The notes under the pieces were generated by a model. It saw only the letters and a list, made by a program, of their open reading frames with translations, did not search any database and was not told where the DNA came from. From Bacteriovoracaceae bacterium UBA7695 (GTDB taxonomy: Bacteria; Bdellovibrionota; Bacteriovoracia; Bacteriovoracales; Bacteriovoracaceae): a stretch of 25,370 nt of DNA. How positions within the stretch are numbered: position 1 is the first letter of the stretch; every line of letters begins with the position of its first letter. Of this stretch, positions 13,980-20,807 are shown in pieces. Position numbers and translations under genes: made by a program. The stretch spans positions 46,918-72,287 of the forward strand of contig DLGL01000058.1 in the NCBI GenBank assembly GCA_002482685.1, in the 5' to 3' direction.

Positions 13980-14900
13980 ATGAAGAATTACGGATTCATC
14001 CTGCTGCTTATTTCCCTCTCACTTCCACTGTTTGCTGTGGAAGAGAGGACCATTCATGTAGAGGGCTCTATGAGCCGCGGAACATGGAATGACTACACTT
14101 CTTCATCAGAACTCAATCTGAAAAAATTGTTTGAACTCCTGGGCCGCTCAAGAACCGGCGAGAAGCTGATTAAAGAGGCACAATTTAAAGCAGCTCAAAA
14201 CGGCCTGACCCTTACAGACGTTGTAAAAGTTGGAGACTCTTCTCTGACAGACACCACTCTTGTAAGAAAATTTTCTCCGCATTCACCTGAGCACGTTATT
14301 TATGAGTCCCGCTCAGTTGTTTACATTAATCGGCACCTGGCCTGGGATGATGCTCTTTTAGATCTTGCCCACGAGTTGACTCATTTTGTTTACCGTGGAA
14401 GTTTTAATCCTTACTCAGAAAGTTTTAATGCCAAAGACTTTATCAAAAGCACTATTGAAGGCGAGGGTGGGGAAGTGCAGGCTTTTTTAACCGAGTGCAG
14501 AGTTTTGAAAGAGCTTTTTTCAACTAAGGTTCAGTCGCGGTCGCATTGTCAGAAAATTGAGAATTCTGACGGGGTGCTCTCTTATAAGAGAGCAGTTGAG
14601 CTTTTTTATCATGTAGGTCCATACTATGCGAGTTTTCATAAACAATTGCAGAATCGTCAGATCGCTAGCTCTTTTTCAGACCTAAACGAAGAGAAAATAA
14701 ATTTTATTTCTTCAGCTTATGGCGTTCCCTATCCTTTGGCGGCCATGATGGAGTATGATTTAGTACTAAACAAAGTCTGCGAGAACGATCGCAAGCGTCT
14801 TGCCTATATGCAGCAAGGTCCTAAACGTGGACCGGCATCTGAATCCCTCGGGAAAGACCATTTCAAAGACACCCACGAAGCCCGTTGCTCAAAAAAATAA
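13980..14900 (+). CDS. Secreted HExxH zinc metallopeptidase-like protein
   Basis: The longest frame begins with TTG at 13956; ATG codons at 13968 and 13980 are alternatives. I prefer 13980 because it gives a normal signal peptide (Met-Lys, hydrophobic core, cleavage near residue 19); the evidence between the two ATGs is weak. In the 306-residue numbering, His131-Glu-Leu-Thr-His135 is the zinc-binding HExxH motif, preceded by a hydrophobic helix (Ala-Leu-Leu-Asp-Leu-Ala). Glu160, Glu162 or Glu165 in a downstream helix could be the third ligand, as in gluzincins. I do not recognise a named family. It follows the lipoprotein cluster by 48 bases and may share its transcript; a role in envelope maturation or prey digestion is inference. 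Confidence 0.72.
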   Translation: MKNYGFILLLISLSLPLFAVEERTIHVEGSMSRGTWNDYTSSSELNLKKLFELLGRSRTGEKLIKEAQFKAAQNGLTLTDVVKVGDSSLTDTTLVRKFSPHSPEHVIYESRSVVYINRHLAWDDALLDLAHELTHFVYRGSFNPYSESFNAKDFIKSTIEGEGGEVQAFLTECRVLKELFSTKVQSRSHCQKIENSDGVLSYKRAVELFYHVGPYYASFHKQLQNRQIASSFSDLNEEKINFISSAYGVPYPLAAMMEYDLVLNKVCENDRKRLAYMQQGPKRGPASESLGKDHFKDTHEARCSKK

Positions 14901-14935
14901 TTCCCTTCTCTCGCCCTCATTTCCTTCGGATATGA

Positions 14936-14971
14936 TTGAAATTCCAAGCCTTACAAGGTAAAACTAAGGCT
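14936..14971 (+). promoter_or_regulatory. Candidate promoter of nuoBCDI with an overlapping inverted repeat
   Basis: TTGAAA (14936-14941) and TAAAAC (14959-14964) are 17 bases apart, matching five and four of six consensus positions. AGCCTTA (14947-14953) and TAAGGCT (14965-14971) form a 7-bp inverted repeat that flanks the -10, where a repressor could bind. Evidence is positional only. Confidence 0.4.
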
Positions 14972-15002
14972 AGTACATTTTCAGTTGAACCGGAGTTTAT
15001 CC

Positions 15003-15485
15003 ATGCAAGATGGTGTTGTTCTCACGACCCTTGATGATTTTTTGAATTGGGGTCGGAAAAATTCTTTATGGCCGATGACGTTTGGTCTCGCTTGTTGCGC
15101 AATCGAAATGATGGCCACTGGTGCGGCTAAATACGATCTTGAAAGATTTGGTTGTGGAGCTTTCATGGCCACTCCTCGTCGTTCAGATTTGATGATCGTT
15201 GCAGGAACTGTAACTCTTAAAATGGCCACTCGTGTGAAGATGCTTTACGAGCAAATGGCAGAACCAAAATATGTAATCTCTATGGGCTCTTGTGCAAACA
15301 AGGGCGGCCCTTACTGGCAATATGGCTATCACGTTCTTAAAGGCGTTGATGAGGTAGTTCCTGTGGATGTGTATGTTCCTGGTTGTCCTCCACGTCCGGA
15401 AGCTCTTATCGAAGGTGTAATGACTCTTCAGAAGAAAATCGCTAACGAGCGTCTTCTTCGTAATAAGTGGGTAAAACATGCATAA
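15003..15485 (+). CDS. nuoB: NADH-quinone oxidoreductase subunit B
   Basis: NuoB holds the terminal [4Fe-4S] cluster N2 of respiratory complex I and passes electrons to quinone at the interface with NuoD. The four cluster ligands are visible as the tandem Cys31-Cys32 (in Gly-Leu-Ala-Cys-Cys-Ala-Ile-Glu), Cys97 (Met-Gly-Ser-Cys-Ala) and Cys128 (Val-Pro-Gly-Cys-Pro-Pro-Arg-Pro). The ATG at 15003 is preferred: GGAG lies about 7 bases before it, whereas the upstream TTG at 14985 has no such signal. The 160-residue product is of normal size for the shorter NuoB forms. It overlaps nuoC by 8 bases and begins the nuoBCDI cluster. It is a peripheral protein on the cytoplasmic face of the membrane. Confidence 0.97.
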   Translation: MQDGVVLTTLDDFLNWGRKNSLWPMTFGLACCAIEMMATGAAKYDLERFGCGAFMATPRRSDLMIVAGTVTLKMATRVKMLYEQMAEPKYVISMGSCANKGGPYWQYGYHVLKGVDEVVPVDVYVPGCPPRPEALIEGVMTLQKKIANERLLRNKWVKHA

Positions 15486-16050
15486 GGAATTATCAGACCT
15501 GATTAACAGAAATGTTCAGGGTGCAAACGCTGTGGCCTTCATTCCAGCTGACTCTAAAAAGTTTGATGGAAGCATCACCGTTGAAGCTTCTCACATTTAT
15601 AAAGTGATCGAGTTTCTTAAGAACAACAAAGAAACATCTTTCAACTCTCTTCACACTCAAAGTGGTGTGGATTATCTGGACTATATGGAAGTGTGCTACA
15701 TGCTCACTAACTATGATCCTACTGCTCCAAGAAATGTGATCATCAAAGTAAAGCTCACTGACCGTGTGAACCCAACTGTTGATACGATCGTTCCTTTGTT
15801 TGCTGCTGCAAATTTCCAGGAACGCGAAATCTACGACATGTTCGGAATCAAGTTTAACAATCACCCGGATATGAGACGTATTCTTTGTCCGGATGACTGG
15901 TCAGGCTGGCCTCTACGCAAAGATTACATCGCTCAAAAAGACTATAACGGCATGACAGTTTACCCGGATGATAAGATGAATTTCGAAGACCGAGATTTCA
16001 TAGTTCGTCAGGATATGATTAAGAAAGCCCAATCAGAAAAAGCTCAATAA
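15478..16050 (+). CDS. nuoC: NADH-quinone oxidoreductase subunit C
   Basis: This 190-residue subunit of the complex I connecting module carries the 30-kDa-subunit signature at about 115-136: Glu-Arg-Glu-Ile-Tyr-Asp-Met-Phe-Gly-Ile, then His-Pro-Asp-Met-Arg-Arg-Ile-Leu, followed by Trp-Pro-Leu-Arg-Lys-Asp-Tyr. It binds no cofactor and supports NuoB and NuoD. It is a separate gene, not fused to nuoD as in enterobacteria. The start overlaps the nuoB end by 8 bases, so translation is probably coupled; nuoD follows after 12 bases. Confidence 0.96.
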   Translation: MHKELSDLINRNVQGANAVAFIPADSKKFDGSITVEASHIYKVIEFLKNNKETSFNSLHTQSGVDYLDYMEVCYMLTNYDPTAPRNVIIKVKLTDRVNPTVDTIVPLFAAANFQEREIYDMFGIKFNNHPDMRRILCPDDWSGWPLRKDYIAQKDYNGMTVYPDDKMNFEDRDFIVRQDMIKKAQSEKAQ

Positions 16051-16062
16051 GAGGTTATACAT

Positions 16063-17238
16063 ATGCAAAGCCGTTGGGACATTGGCGAACCGATCAAGCC
16101 AACTTTGAATGTCGACACTGAAAAACTTAAATCAGAACTTCTCGTTTTGAATATGGGTCCTCAGCATCCTGCTACACACGGGGTTTTGAGAATCGAAATC
16201 TGGACAGACTCTGAGATTGTGGCCCACGCCATTCCTCACTTAGGTTACCTTCACCGTTGTATGGAGAAGCACTCTGAGAATTTGGATTTCCGTGGTGTTA
16301 TTCCTTTCGTTGACCGCTTGGATTACCTCGCTTCAATGAACATGGAATGGACTTACGCCATGACCATCGAAAAGATGCTCGGAACGGAAGTGCCTCGTCG
16401 TGCTGAACTTCTTCGTATCCTTACCGGTGAATTACAGCGTATTGCTTCTCACTTAATGGCCTTCGGAACATACGCTCTGGATTTAGGAGCTTTTACTCCC
16501 TTCTTATACGCTTTTGATTACCGTGAAAAAATCCTTCGTTTATTCGAAGAAGTTTCTGGTGCTCGTCTTCTTTATAACTACATTTGGATTGGCGGACTTT
16601 GGAATGACTGGACTGATGATCAGTTATCTAGAGTAGCTACTTTTTGTGATGAGATGGAAGAAGAAGCCAAGAAATACCACGACCTTGTTTCAATGAACAA
16701 AATCTTCATTGAGCGTACGGCGAACGTGGGTGTGATGAATATCCAGGACTGTTTAGATTTCGGTGCTTCAGGCCCGGTTCTTCGTGGTGCTGGTATGAAA
16801 TGGGATCTTCGTAAGAATGAGCCGTATTCACTTTATTCTGAATTTGATTTTGATGTTCCGGTTGGAACGGGTGAAGTTGGTCAGGTAGGTGACTGCTGGA
16901 ACCGTTATATTGTTCGTATGAAAGAAGTAGTTGAGTCGATCAAGATTATCCGTCAGGTGATGGATAAACTCGAGCCAGGTTCAATCATGGGCAAAGTGCC
17001 TAAGGTTATGAAGCTTCCAGAAGGTGAAGTTTATGTTCGTGCTGAATGCCCTCGTGGAGAGTTAGCTTTCCACTTAGTGACTAAAGAGGGTGCTAAAGAG
17101 CCTTACCGATTAAAAGTTAAATCCCCGTGCTTTACGCACACTTCAATGCTTCCTCGAGTAGCCCCAGGTCAGATGATTGCTGACTTTGTGGCCACTGTTG
17201 GATCCATTGATATCGTATTAGGAGAAGTTGACCGATGA
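16063..17238 (+). CDS. nuoD: NADH-quinone oxidoreductase subunit D
   Basis: This is the 49-kDa-type subunit that forms the quinone-binding cavity with NuoB. Diagnostic segments are Met-Gly-Pro-Gln-His-Pro-Ala-Thr-His-Gly-Val-Leu at 31-42 (with the quinone-site His), Asp-Arg-Leu-Asp-Tyr-Leu (with the quinone-site Tyr) near 83-88, Glu-Leu-Gln-Arg-Ile-Ala-Ser-His-Leu, and Leu-Arg-Gly-Ala-Gly with Trp-Asp-Leu-Arg-Lys. The length of 391 is normal for a stand-alone NuoD, and the C-terminus Gly-Ser-Ile-Asp-Ile-Val-Leu-Gly-Glu-Val-Asp-Arg is typical and complete. The four nickel-binding Cys of related hydrogenases are absent, as expected. It overlaps nuoI by 4 bases (ATGA). Confidence 0.97.
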   Translation: MQSRWDIGEPIKPTLNVDTEKLKSELLVLNMGPQHPATHGVLRIEIWTDSEIVAHAIPHLGYLHRCMEKHSENLDFRGVIPFVDRLDYLASMNMEWTYAMTIEKMLGTEVPRRAELLRILTGELQRIASHLMAFGTYALDLGAFTPFLYAFDYREKILRLFEEVSGARLLYNYIWIGGLWNDWTDDQLSRVATFCDEMEEEAKKYHDLVSMNKIFIERTANVGVMNIQDCLDFGASGPVLRGAGMKWDLRKNEPYSLYSEFDFDVPVGTGEVGQVGDCWNRYIVRMKEVVESIKIIRQVMDKLEPGSIMGKVPKVMKLPEGEVYVRAECPRGELAFHLVTKEGAKEPYRLKVKSPCFTHTSMLPRVAPGQMIADFVATVGSIDIVLGEVDR

Positions 17239-17750
17239 GCACACAAAATAATGTTCACGAAACAGCATCTGTAAAAGAATACTTCGCAGCTCTCTGGGCG
17301 GGGATCAGCTCAACTGTCATTGGTATGTGGATTACTTTCCGCTACGTATGGGCAGTAAAGCCAGTCTCGATTGAGTATCCTGAAGTCCGCGAAGTTCTTC
17401 CAGAGCGCGCTCGTATGCGTCTGTTTAACGATGTTTTAAACTGCATCAGTTGTACACAGTGTGCGATGGCCTGCCCCGTTGACTGTATCTACATTGCTTC
17501 AGAAAAACTTCCTGAAGGATCTGAGATCAAAAAGACCAGCAATGGTCAGGCGATCCGCCTTCAGCTTAACCAGTTCACAATCGATACAGCACTTTGCTGC
17601 TACTGTGGTCTTTGTACAACTGTGTGTCCAACAGAGTGCTTAACTCACTCCCACGACTACGAGTTCTCGGCCTACACAATTGATACTATGAAATACGACT
17701 ACCTTGCCCCTGACATTATTGCGTGGAGAGACAGGATCGTTAAAGTTTAA
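17235..17750 (+). CDS. nuoI: NADH-quinone oxidoreductase subunit I
   Basis: This is the ferredoxin-like subunit carrying clusters N6a and N6b, which relay electrons toward NuoB. Two CxxCxxCxxxCP motifs are intact: Cys70, 73, 76, 80 and Cys121, 124, 127, 131, with further Cys at 84 and 135. The N-terminal segment (about 14-40) is hydrophobic and amphipathic, as in other NuoI proteins that rest against NuoH. The gene starts within the nuoD stop (ATGA overlap) and is followed by a strong terminator, so it ends the operon. NuoH and NuoJ, its usual neighbours, do not follow. Confidence 0.96.
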   Translation: MSTQNNVHETASVKEYFAALWAGISSTVIGMWITFRYVWAVKPVSIEYPEVREVLPERARMRLFNDVLNCISCTQCAMACPVDCIYIASEKLPEGSEIKKTSNGQAIRLQLNQFTIDTALCCYCGLCTTVCPTECLTHSHDYEFSAYTIDTMKYDYLAPDIIAWRDRIVKV

Positions 17751-17761
17751 ATTTAAAATTG

Positions 17762-17789
17762 AAAGGCTCCTTCGGGAGCCTTTTTTTTT
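17762..17789 (+). terminator. Intrinsic terminator of the nuoBCDI operon
   Basis: GGCTCC (17765-17770), loop TTCG, GGAGCC (17775-17780), then nine T. The flanking AAA/TTT extend the stem. The stop codon of the opposing minus-strand gene lies in the T run. On the minus strand the hairpin is followed by TTTC and AT-rich DNA, so it may work less efficiently in that direction too. Confidence 0.95.
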
Positions 17790-18129
17790 ACGTAAACCAC
17801 ACTCTGTCGATGAGTCCGTCACGAAAGCCATAAATGGCCCTGGCCTTAAATCCTTCCGGGTGCGACTTTCGACCGTAGATAATCTCTTCATCAACGATAA
17901 ACTCGCCTGAAACAATTCTTGATTCGAGATGGCAGGACTGGTTTGGATTTGCCCGAAAAAGTTGCTCATAGGTTTGCAACAGTTCACTCATGCCTTGAAT
18001 TACCGGAGAGTCCTCAGGAAGTTTTGTCACAATCACTTCCGGATGATAGCACGAGCAGAATTTAAGAAGGTCGGCTTCGTTGTAGGCTTCAAGTTGAGTT
18101 TGAACCAGGTCGATATGATCTTTAAGCAT
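17788..18129 (-). CDS. NTF2-like (SnoaL-type) domain protein
   Basis: This 113-residue protein has no signal peptide or membrane segment. It begins with a helix followed by Tyr-Asn-Glu-Ala-Asp-Leu and Phe-Cys-Ser-Cys-Tyr-His-Pro, has the Gly-Met-Ser-Glu-Leu helix near 45, and ends in alternating beta strands with Ala-Ile-Tyr-Gly-Phe-Arg-Asp-Gly-Leu-Ile-Asp-Arg-Val-Trp. This is the alpha plus beta cone pattern of NTF2/SnoaL domains, which bind small ligands or catalyse isomerisations. Members are too diverse for a substrate to be guessed. It is the last gene of the amidase operon, 4 bases after the small lipoprotein, and it ends inside the T run of the nuo terminator. The ribosome-binding site is weak. 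Confidence 0.78.
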   Translation of the reverse strand: MLKDHIDLVQTQLEAYNEADLLKFCSCYHPEVIVTKLPEDSPVIQGMSELLQTYEQLFRANPNQSCHLESRIVSGEFIVDEEIIYGRKSHPEGFKARAIYGFRDGLIDRVWFT

Positions 18130-18133
18130 AAAA

Positions 18134-18445
18134 TTATTGAGCGGAAATGGATTCTAGAACGAGTTCTTGGTTTACGATTTTTCCTTTATATTTTACCTGC
18201 ATTTGTGTGTAGAGAGGTCTGGCCGCAATGAATTCAAGAGCAGAGTAGGAACTATAAATACTTACATTCCTGCCTGATATTTTATCTGGAGTGCCACGGG
18301 TCAGAGTTCCCGTTTGAGGTGCTACTGTATTACTTCCGTCTTCAAGTGCGGAATTGTCCTGGAGTTTTCTGGTCGAAATACTCACGTCTCTGCCACAAGC
18401 AGAGACCGCTATAAAAAAAGCGAGGATGAATAGTGTTTTAACCAT
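18134..18445 (-). CDS. Small lipoprotein of unknown function
   Basis: The ATG at 18445 is preferred over the GTG one codon earlier. The 103-residue precursor has a type II signal peptide with Ala-Val-Ser-Ala-Cys, so Cys17 is lipidated; Gly at +2 predicts the outer membrane. The mature part begins with a Ser/Thr/Asn-rich linker (about 20-60) and ends with a small domain containing Gln-Val-Lys-Tyr-Lys-Gly-Lys. No family recognised. It overlaps the preceding secreted-protein gene by 8 bases and is followed after 4 bases by the NTF2-like gene. Confidence 0.7.
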   Translation of the reverse strand: MVKTLFILAFFIAVSACGRDVSISTRKLQDNSALEDGSNTVAPQTGTLTRGTPDKISGRNVSIYSSYSALEFIAARPLYTQMQVKYKGKIVNQELVLESISAQ

Positions 18446-18812
18446 CACTTATTGTCCCATCTATTTTATATTTCCCATCTTCTTCTTTCACAATGAATTC
18501 GGTTTCGATTCCTTTCTCTTTTCTTTTTGCCGTCAGGAATTTTCCTACCTTACTCTTCTTCCATTTCTGAAACAAGGCCCCAAGTCCTTTTTTTCTTTTC
18601 TCAAGAGGCAGCGATTTCACTTTTTGAATGAACTCTTCTTTGCCACCATGCTCTTTAAGAAAGTTCTCGGTAAAGACTTCATCTACCAGGTGTACTTGAT
18701 GATACATCATCACTTCGTCATATTTATTAAAAAGTTCTTTCTGCTGCTTATCAGTTTGAGCGTGAGCACTGATGGCAAACAAACAGATTATCGCAATAAT
18801 TTGAATTCGCAT
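18438..18812 (-). CDS. Small secreted basic protein of unknown function
   Basis: The longest frame begins at 18878, but the ATG at 18812 has AGGAG 5 bases upstream and yields a proper signal peptide (cleavage after Ala-His-Ala near residue 18). The 124-residue precursor gives a helical, lysine-rich mature protein; a strongly basic stretch lies around residues 68-95 (Leu-Glu-Lys-Arg-Lys-Lys and Lys-Trp-Lys-Lys-Ser-Lys), followed by beta strands with Thr-Glu-Phe-Ile-Val-Lys-Glu-Glu-Asp-Gly-Lys-Tyr-Lys-Ile. The last part resembles an NTF2 or DUF4440-like strand pair, but I cannot assign a family. It starts 25 bases inside the amidase gene, so the two are coupled. Confidence 0.68.
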   Translation of the reverse strand: MRIQIIAIICLFAISAHAQTDKQQKELFNKYDEVMMYHQVHLVDEVFTENFLKEHGGKEEFIQKVKSLPLEKRKKGLGALFQKWKKSKVGKFLTAKRKEKGIETEFIVKEEDGKYKIDGTISDG

Positions 18813-19594
18813 CCGTACTCCTGTGCTTTTTTCTGAATAGCTTCCATATGTTTTTTGTAATGAATTGATCCAGGACAAGTGGTTGAGTGATACTTTCTAT
18901 GAAAAGTAAGGTTTCGTATTCTTGGGTACTGTCTTTGTAGCTGACAAGAGAGTCTGGCAAACATGTCCGTCAGTTTAGATGAGGGAGTTTTTTCTGGTTT
19001 ATTCCCGTTTGGATTTGACCGGGATAATAGAGCATAGTTACCATTTACTACAATACCTAGAGTTGTCACGTTGGCCTTGATCGATGTTCCTCTTACGAGA
19101 CTTGGGTCATATTTCTGAGGCTGACCCTCTTTACCACATAGTACTTTTTTTTCTGACCACAATTGTTGTTGAACGGCGTCCATGGGCACATATATGTTTG
19201 AGCCCGCATGTGCTCCTACGATACCCAATGGTCTTCCAACGGAAACTTCCGAGAGTGGCTTGGTGTTTCCAATATAGGGAGTATTAATCACATAAGAATA
19301 GGCAATCATATACCAAGGATCAGCAGCAGAGCCTCTGTTCAGGTGATACTGATTAATGACTTCAGGAGTTGTGAGACTACTTGTTTCTGAGTGGTGAATA
19401 ACAACTGTATCAATCATCTCAATGGGTCTTGTACAGAAGGAAGCCTTACGGTTCCTGGTATAGGTTATATCCCGGACAGAAATAAGCTCGTCATTCATTA
19501 GGGCAGCGAAATCCAGATTGGGGGTGGATATAAACTCTTCCTCTGCGTAAGCAGAGAATTGAAAAAGAAGAAGGAGGAGAAATGCACTTTTCAA
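18788..19594 (-). CDS. Secreted N-acetylmuramoyl-L-alanine amidase (Amidase_2/PGRP fold)
   Basis: The start is TTG at 19594, supported by an AAGGGG sequence 6 bases upstream and by the signal peptide it encodes (hydrophobic 4-15, Ala-Tyr-Ala cleavage near residue 17); the first internal Met is at residue 33. The catalytic domain (about 62-245) has the zinc ligands expected for T7-lysozyme-type amidases: His67 in Val-Ile-His-His-Ser, His232 in Phe-His-Arg-Lys-Tyr-His, and Cys240 in Thr-Cys-Pro-Gly. The 8-residue His-to-Cys spacing equals that of T7 lysozyme. Such enzymes cut the bond between muramic acid and the stem peptide. It heads a four-gene minus-strand operon. In a predator it could act on prey or self wall; that is inference. 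Confidence 0.9.
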   Translation of the reverse strand: MKSAFLLLLLFQFSAYAEEEFISTPNLDFAALMNDELISVRDITYTRNRKASFCTRPIEMIDTVVIHHSETSSLTTPEVINQYHLNRGSAADPWYMIAYSYVINTPYIGNTKPLSEVSVGRPLGIVGAHAGSNIYVPMDAVQQQLWSEKKVLCGKEGQPQKYDPSLVRGTSIKANVTTLGIVVNGNYALLSRSNPNGNKPEKTPSSKLTDMFARLSCQLQRQYPRIRNLTFHRKYHSTTCPGSIHYKKHMEAIQKKAQEYGCEFKLLR

Positions 19595-19669
19595 AGAAGA
19601 CCCCTTTGATTCCTTATCGGACTAGTCGGGCACTCACTTGAGGCTGAAATCGGGACTAATTAAAAATTC

Positions 19670-19699
19670 TTGAGAAATCGTGGAGTTGCGTTATATGAT
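19670..19699 (+). promoter_or_regulatory. Sigma70-type promoter of the DUF962 gene
   Basis: TTGAGA (19670-19675) and TATGAT (19694-19699) are 18 bases apart and match four and five of six consensus positions. Transcription would begin near 19706, so the in-frame starts at 19680 and 19695 would lie outside the mRNA. This supports the ATG at 19716, which has AAGGGA just upstream. Confidence 0.6.
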
Positions 19700-19715
19700 A
19701 TTGGAAAGGGAACCC

Positions 19716-20018
19716 ATGCAGTTTAAAAGCTTTGCTGATTTCTATCCATTTTATTTAAAGGAACACTCAAATTTGGTGTGTAGAAAGCTTCATTTCTTAG
19801 GAACTTGTGGAGTGATTTCCCTGATGCTTCTTTTCTTTTTTACCGGCAACCTGATGATTTTGGCTTTCCTTCCTGTTGTGGGATACGGCTTTGCCTGGAT
19901 AGGTCATTTTGTTTTTGAAAAGAACAGACCTGCTTCTTTTAAGAATCCATTTTATAGCTTACTAGGGGATTTCAGAATGTTCTGGGATATCTTGGTTGGG
20001 CGTGTTCGCGCTTTCTAA
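19716..20018 (+). CDS. DUF962/Mpo1-like small membrane protein
   Basis: The start is the ATG at 19716 (AAGGGA upstream; promoter placement excludes earlier starts). The 100-residue product begins with Phe-Tyr-Pro-Phe-Tyr-Leu-Lys-Glu-His, then Arg-Lys-Leu-His-Phe-Leu-Gly-Thr and Trp-Ile-Gly-His-Phe with Glu-Lys-Asn-Arg-Pro-Ala, the DUF962 signature, including His17, His26 and His64. Two hydrophobic helices (about 31-60) span the membrane. Yeast Mpo1 of this family is an iron-dependent dioxygenase acting on 2-hydroxy fatty acids; a similar lipid-oxidation role is possible but untested in bacteria of this kind. It is monocistronic, and its stop abuts the stop of the opposing ABC permease gene with no gap. 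Confidence 0.88.
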   Translation: MQFKSFADFYPFYLKEHSNLVCRKLHFLGTCGVISLMLLFFFTGNLMILAFLPVVGYGFAWIGHFVFEKNRPASFKNPFYSLLGDFRMFWDILVGRVRAF

Positions 20019-20807
20019 TCAGGAGCTCGCACTCGAATAGGCCCTGAGCCCTTTTCTCCAGATAAATAACATCACCATCCATAATACAATACTCACTGCC
20101 GTTAAATGCATAAATGTTGGCCAGTGAAACTTCTCGATAAACAAGCGTGCAGGAAAAGAAGCGATCAAAGCAAACGGTAACAGGATCGTGAACATCACCC
20201 GAAGCCAACCTTTAAAGATTCTATCCGGTCTCTCCATGGCTATTCCCATACTGAAGAACAAATCCATAAAACCTTTTGAACTCTGAGTCCAGAAGACCGG
20301 AAGAATCATCAGCATCTGGCAGCAGTAATAAATCAGTGTCCCGTTCAGAATGAGAATTACCAGAAGTAGAACGTCAGCAACCGTGAAAGGCTGAGAGTAG
20401 TTCACCAGACTATAAATAAGAATTCCCAGGGCAATCACTAGATTAAGAAATGAATTGGCGGAGAATTCTTTGAGGGAAAGAAAAAACAGAGGAGAGACAG
20501 GCCGGATAAGATGATAGTCAAGCTCTCCACGATTGATATGATGAGGAAGCCACCACATATTGCTGGAAAAAACTGTCATGCTGATGGCATCCACCAAAAT
20601 ATAGCATGAGACAAAAATCATCATTTGCTCTTCGGTCCATCCCGCAAGCATTGGTGTATGAAGGAAGATAATCTTAAAGAAAAGGATATTTACGATGTAA
20701 TAGAGAATATCCATGAGAATTCGGAAAGAAAAATCCAGCCGAAACTCCATAGCTTTAGAGAATGAAAATCGCAGGAAGTAGAGATAGAGCATGAGGTAGC
20801 GTCTCAT
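20019..20807 (-). CDS. ABC-2 type exporter permease (COG3694-like)
   Basis: This 262-residue protein has about six hydrophobic helices (near 28-50, 63-85, 118-140, 143-170, 200-222 and 232-250). A Gly-Glu-Leu-Asp-Tyr-His-Leu-Ile-Arg-Pro-Val-Ser-Pro segment near 93-105 is typical of this permease class and of its partner, where it follows the second or third helix. It starts within the stop of the other permease (4-base ATGA overlap). With the ATPase and the partner permease it would make a heteromeric transporter in the cytoplasmic membrane. The substrate is not known for this group. Confidence 0.87.
   Translation of the reverse strand: MRRYLMLYLYFLRFSFSKAMEFRLDFSFRILMDILYYIVNILFFKIIFLHTPMLAGWTEEQMMIFVSCYILVDAISMTVFSSNMWWLPHHINRGELDYHLIRPVSPLFFLSLKEFSANSFLNLVIALGILIYSLVNYSQPFTVADVLLLVILILNGTLIYYCCQMLMILPVFWTQSSKGFMDLFFSMGIAMERPDRIFKGWLRVMFTILLPFALIASFPARLFIEKFHWPTFMHLTAVSIVLWMVMLFIWRKGLRAYSSASS

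Noticed and set aside
18354..18836. Open frame of 160 codons on the plus strand across the small secreted-protein genes
   Set aside because: Phe/Leu-rich product typical of the reverse of lysine-rich coding sequence; the minus-strand genes have signal peptides, a ribosome-binding site and operon spacing.
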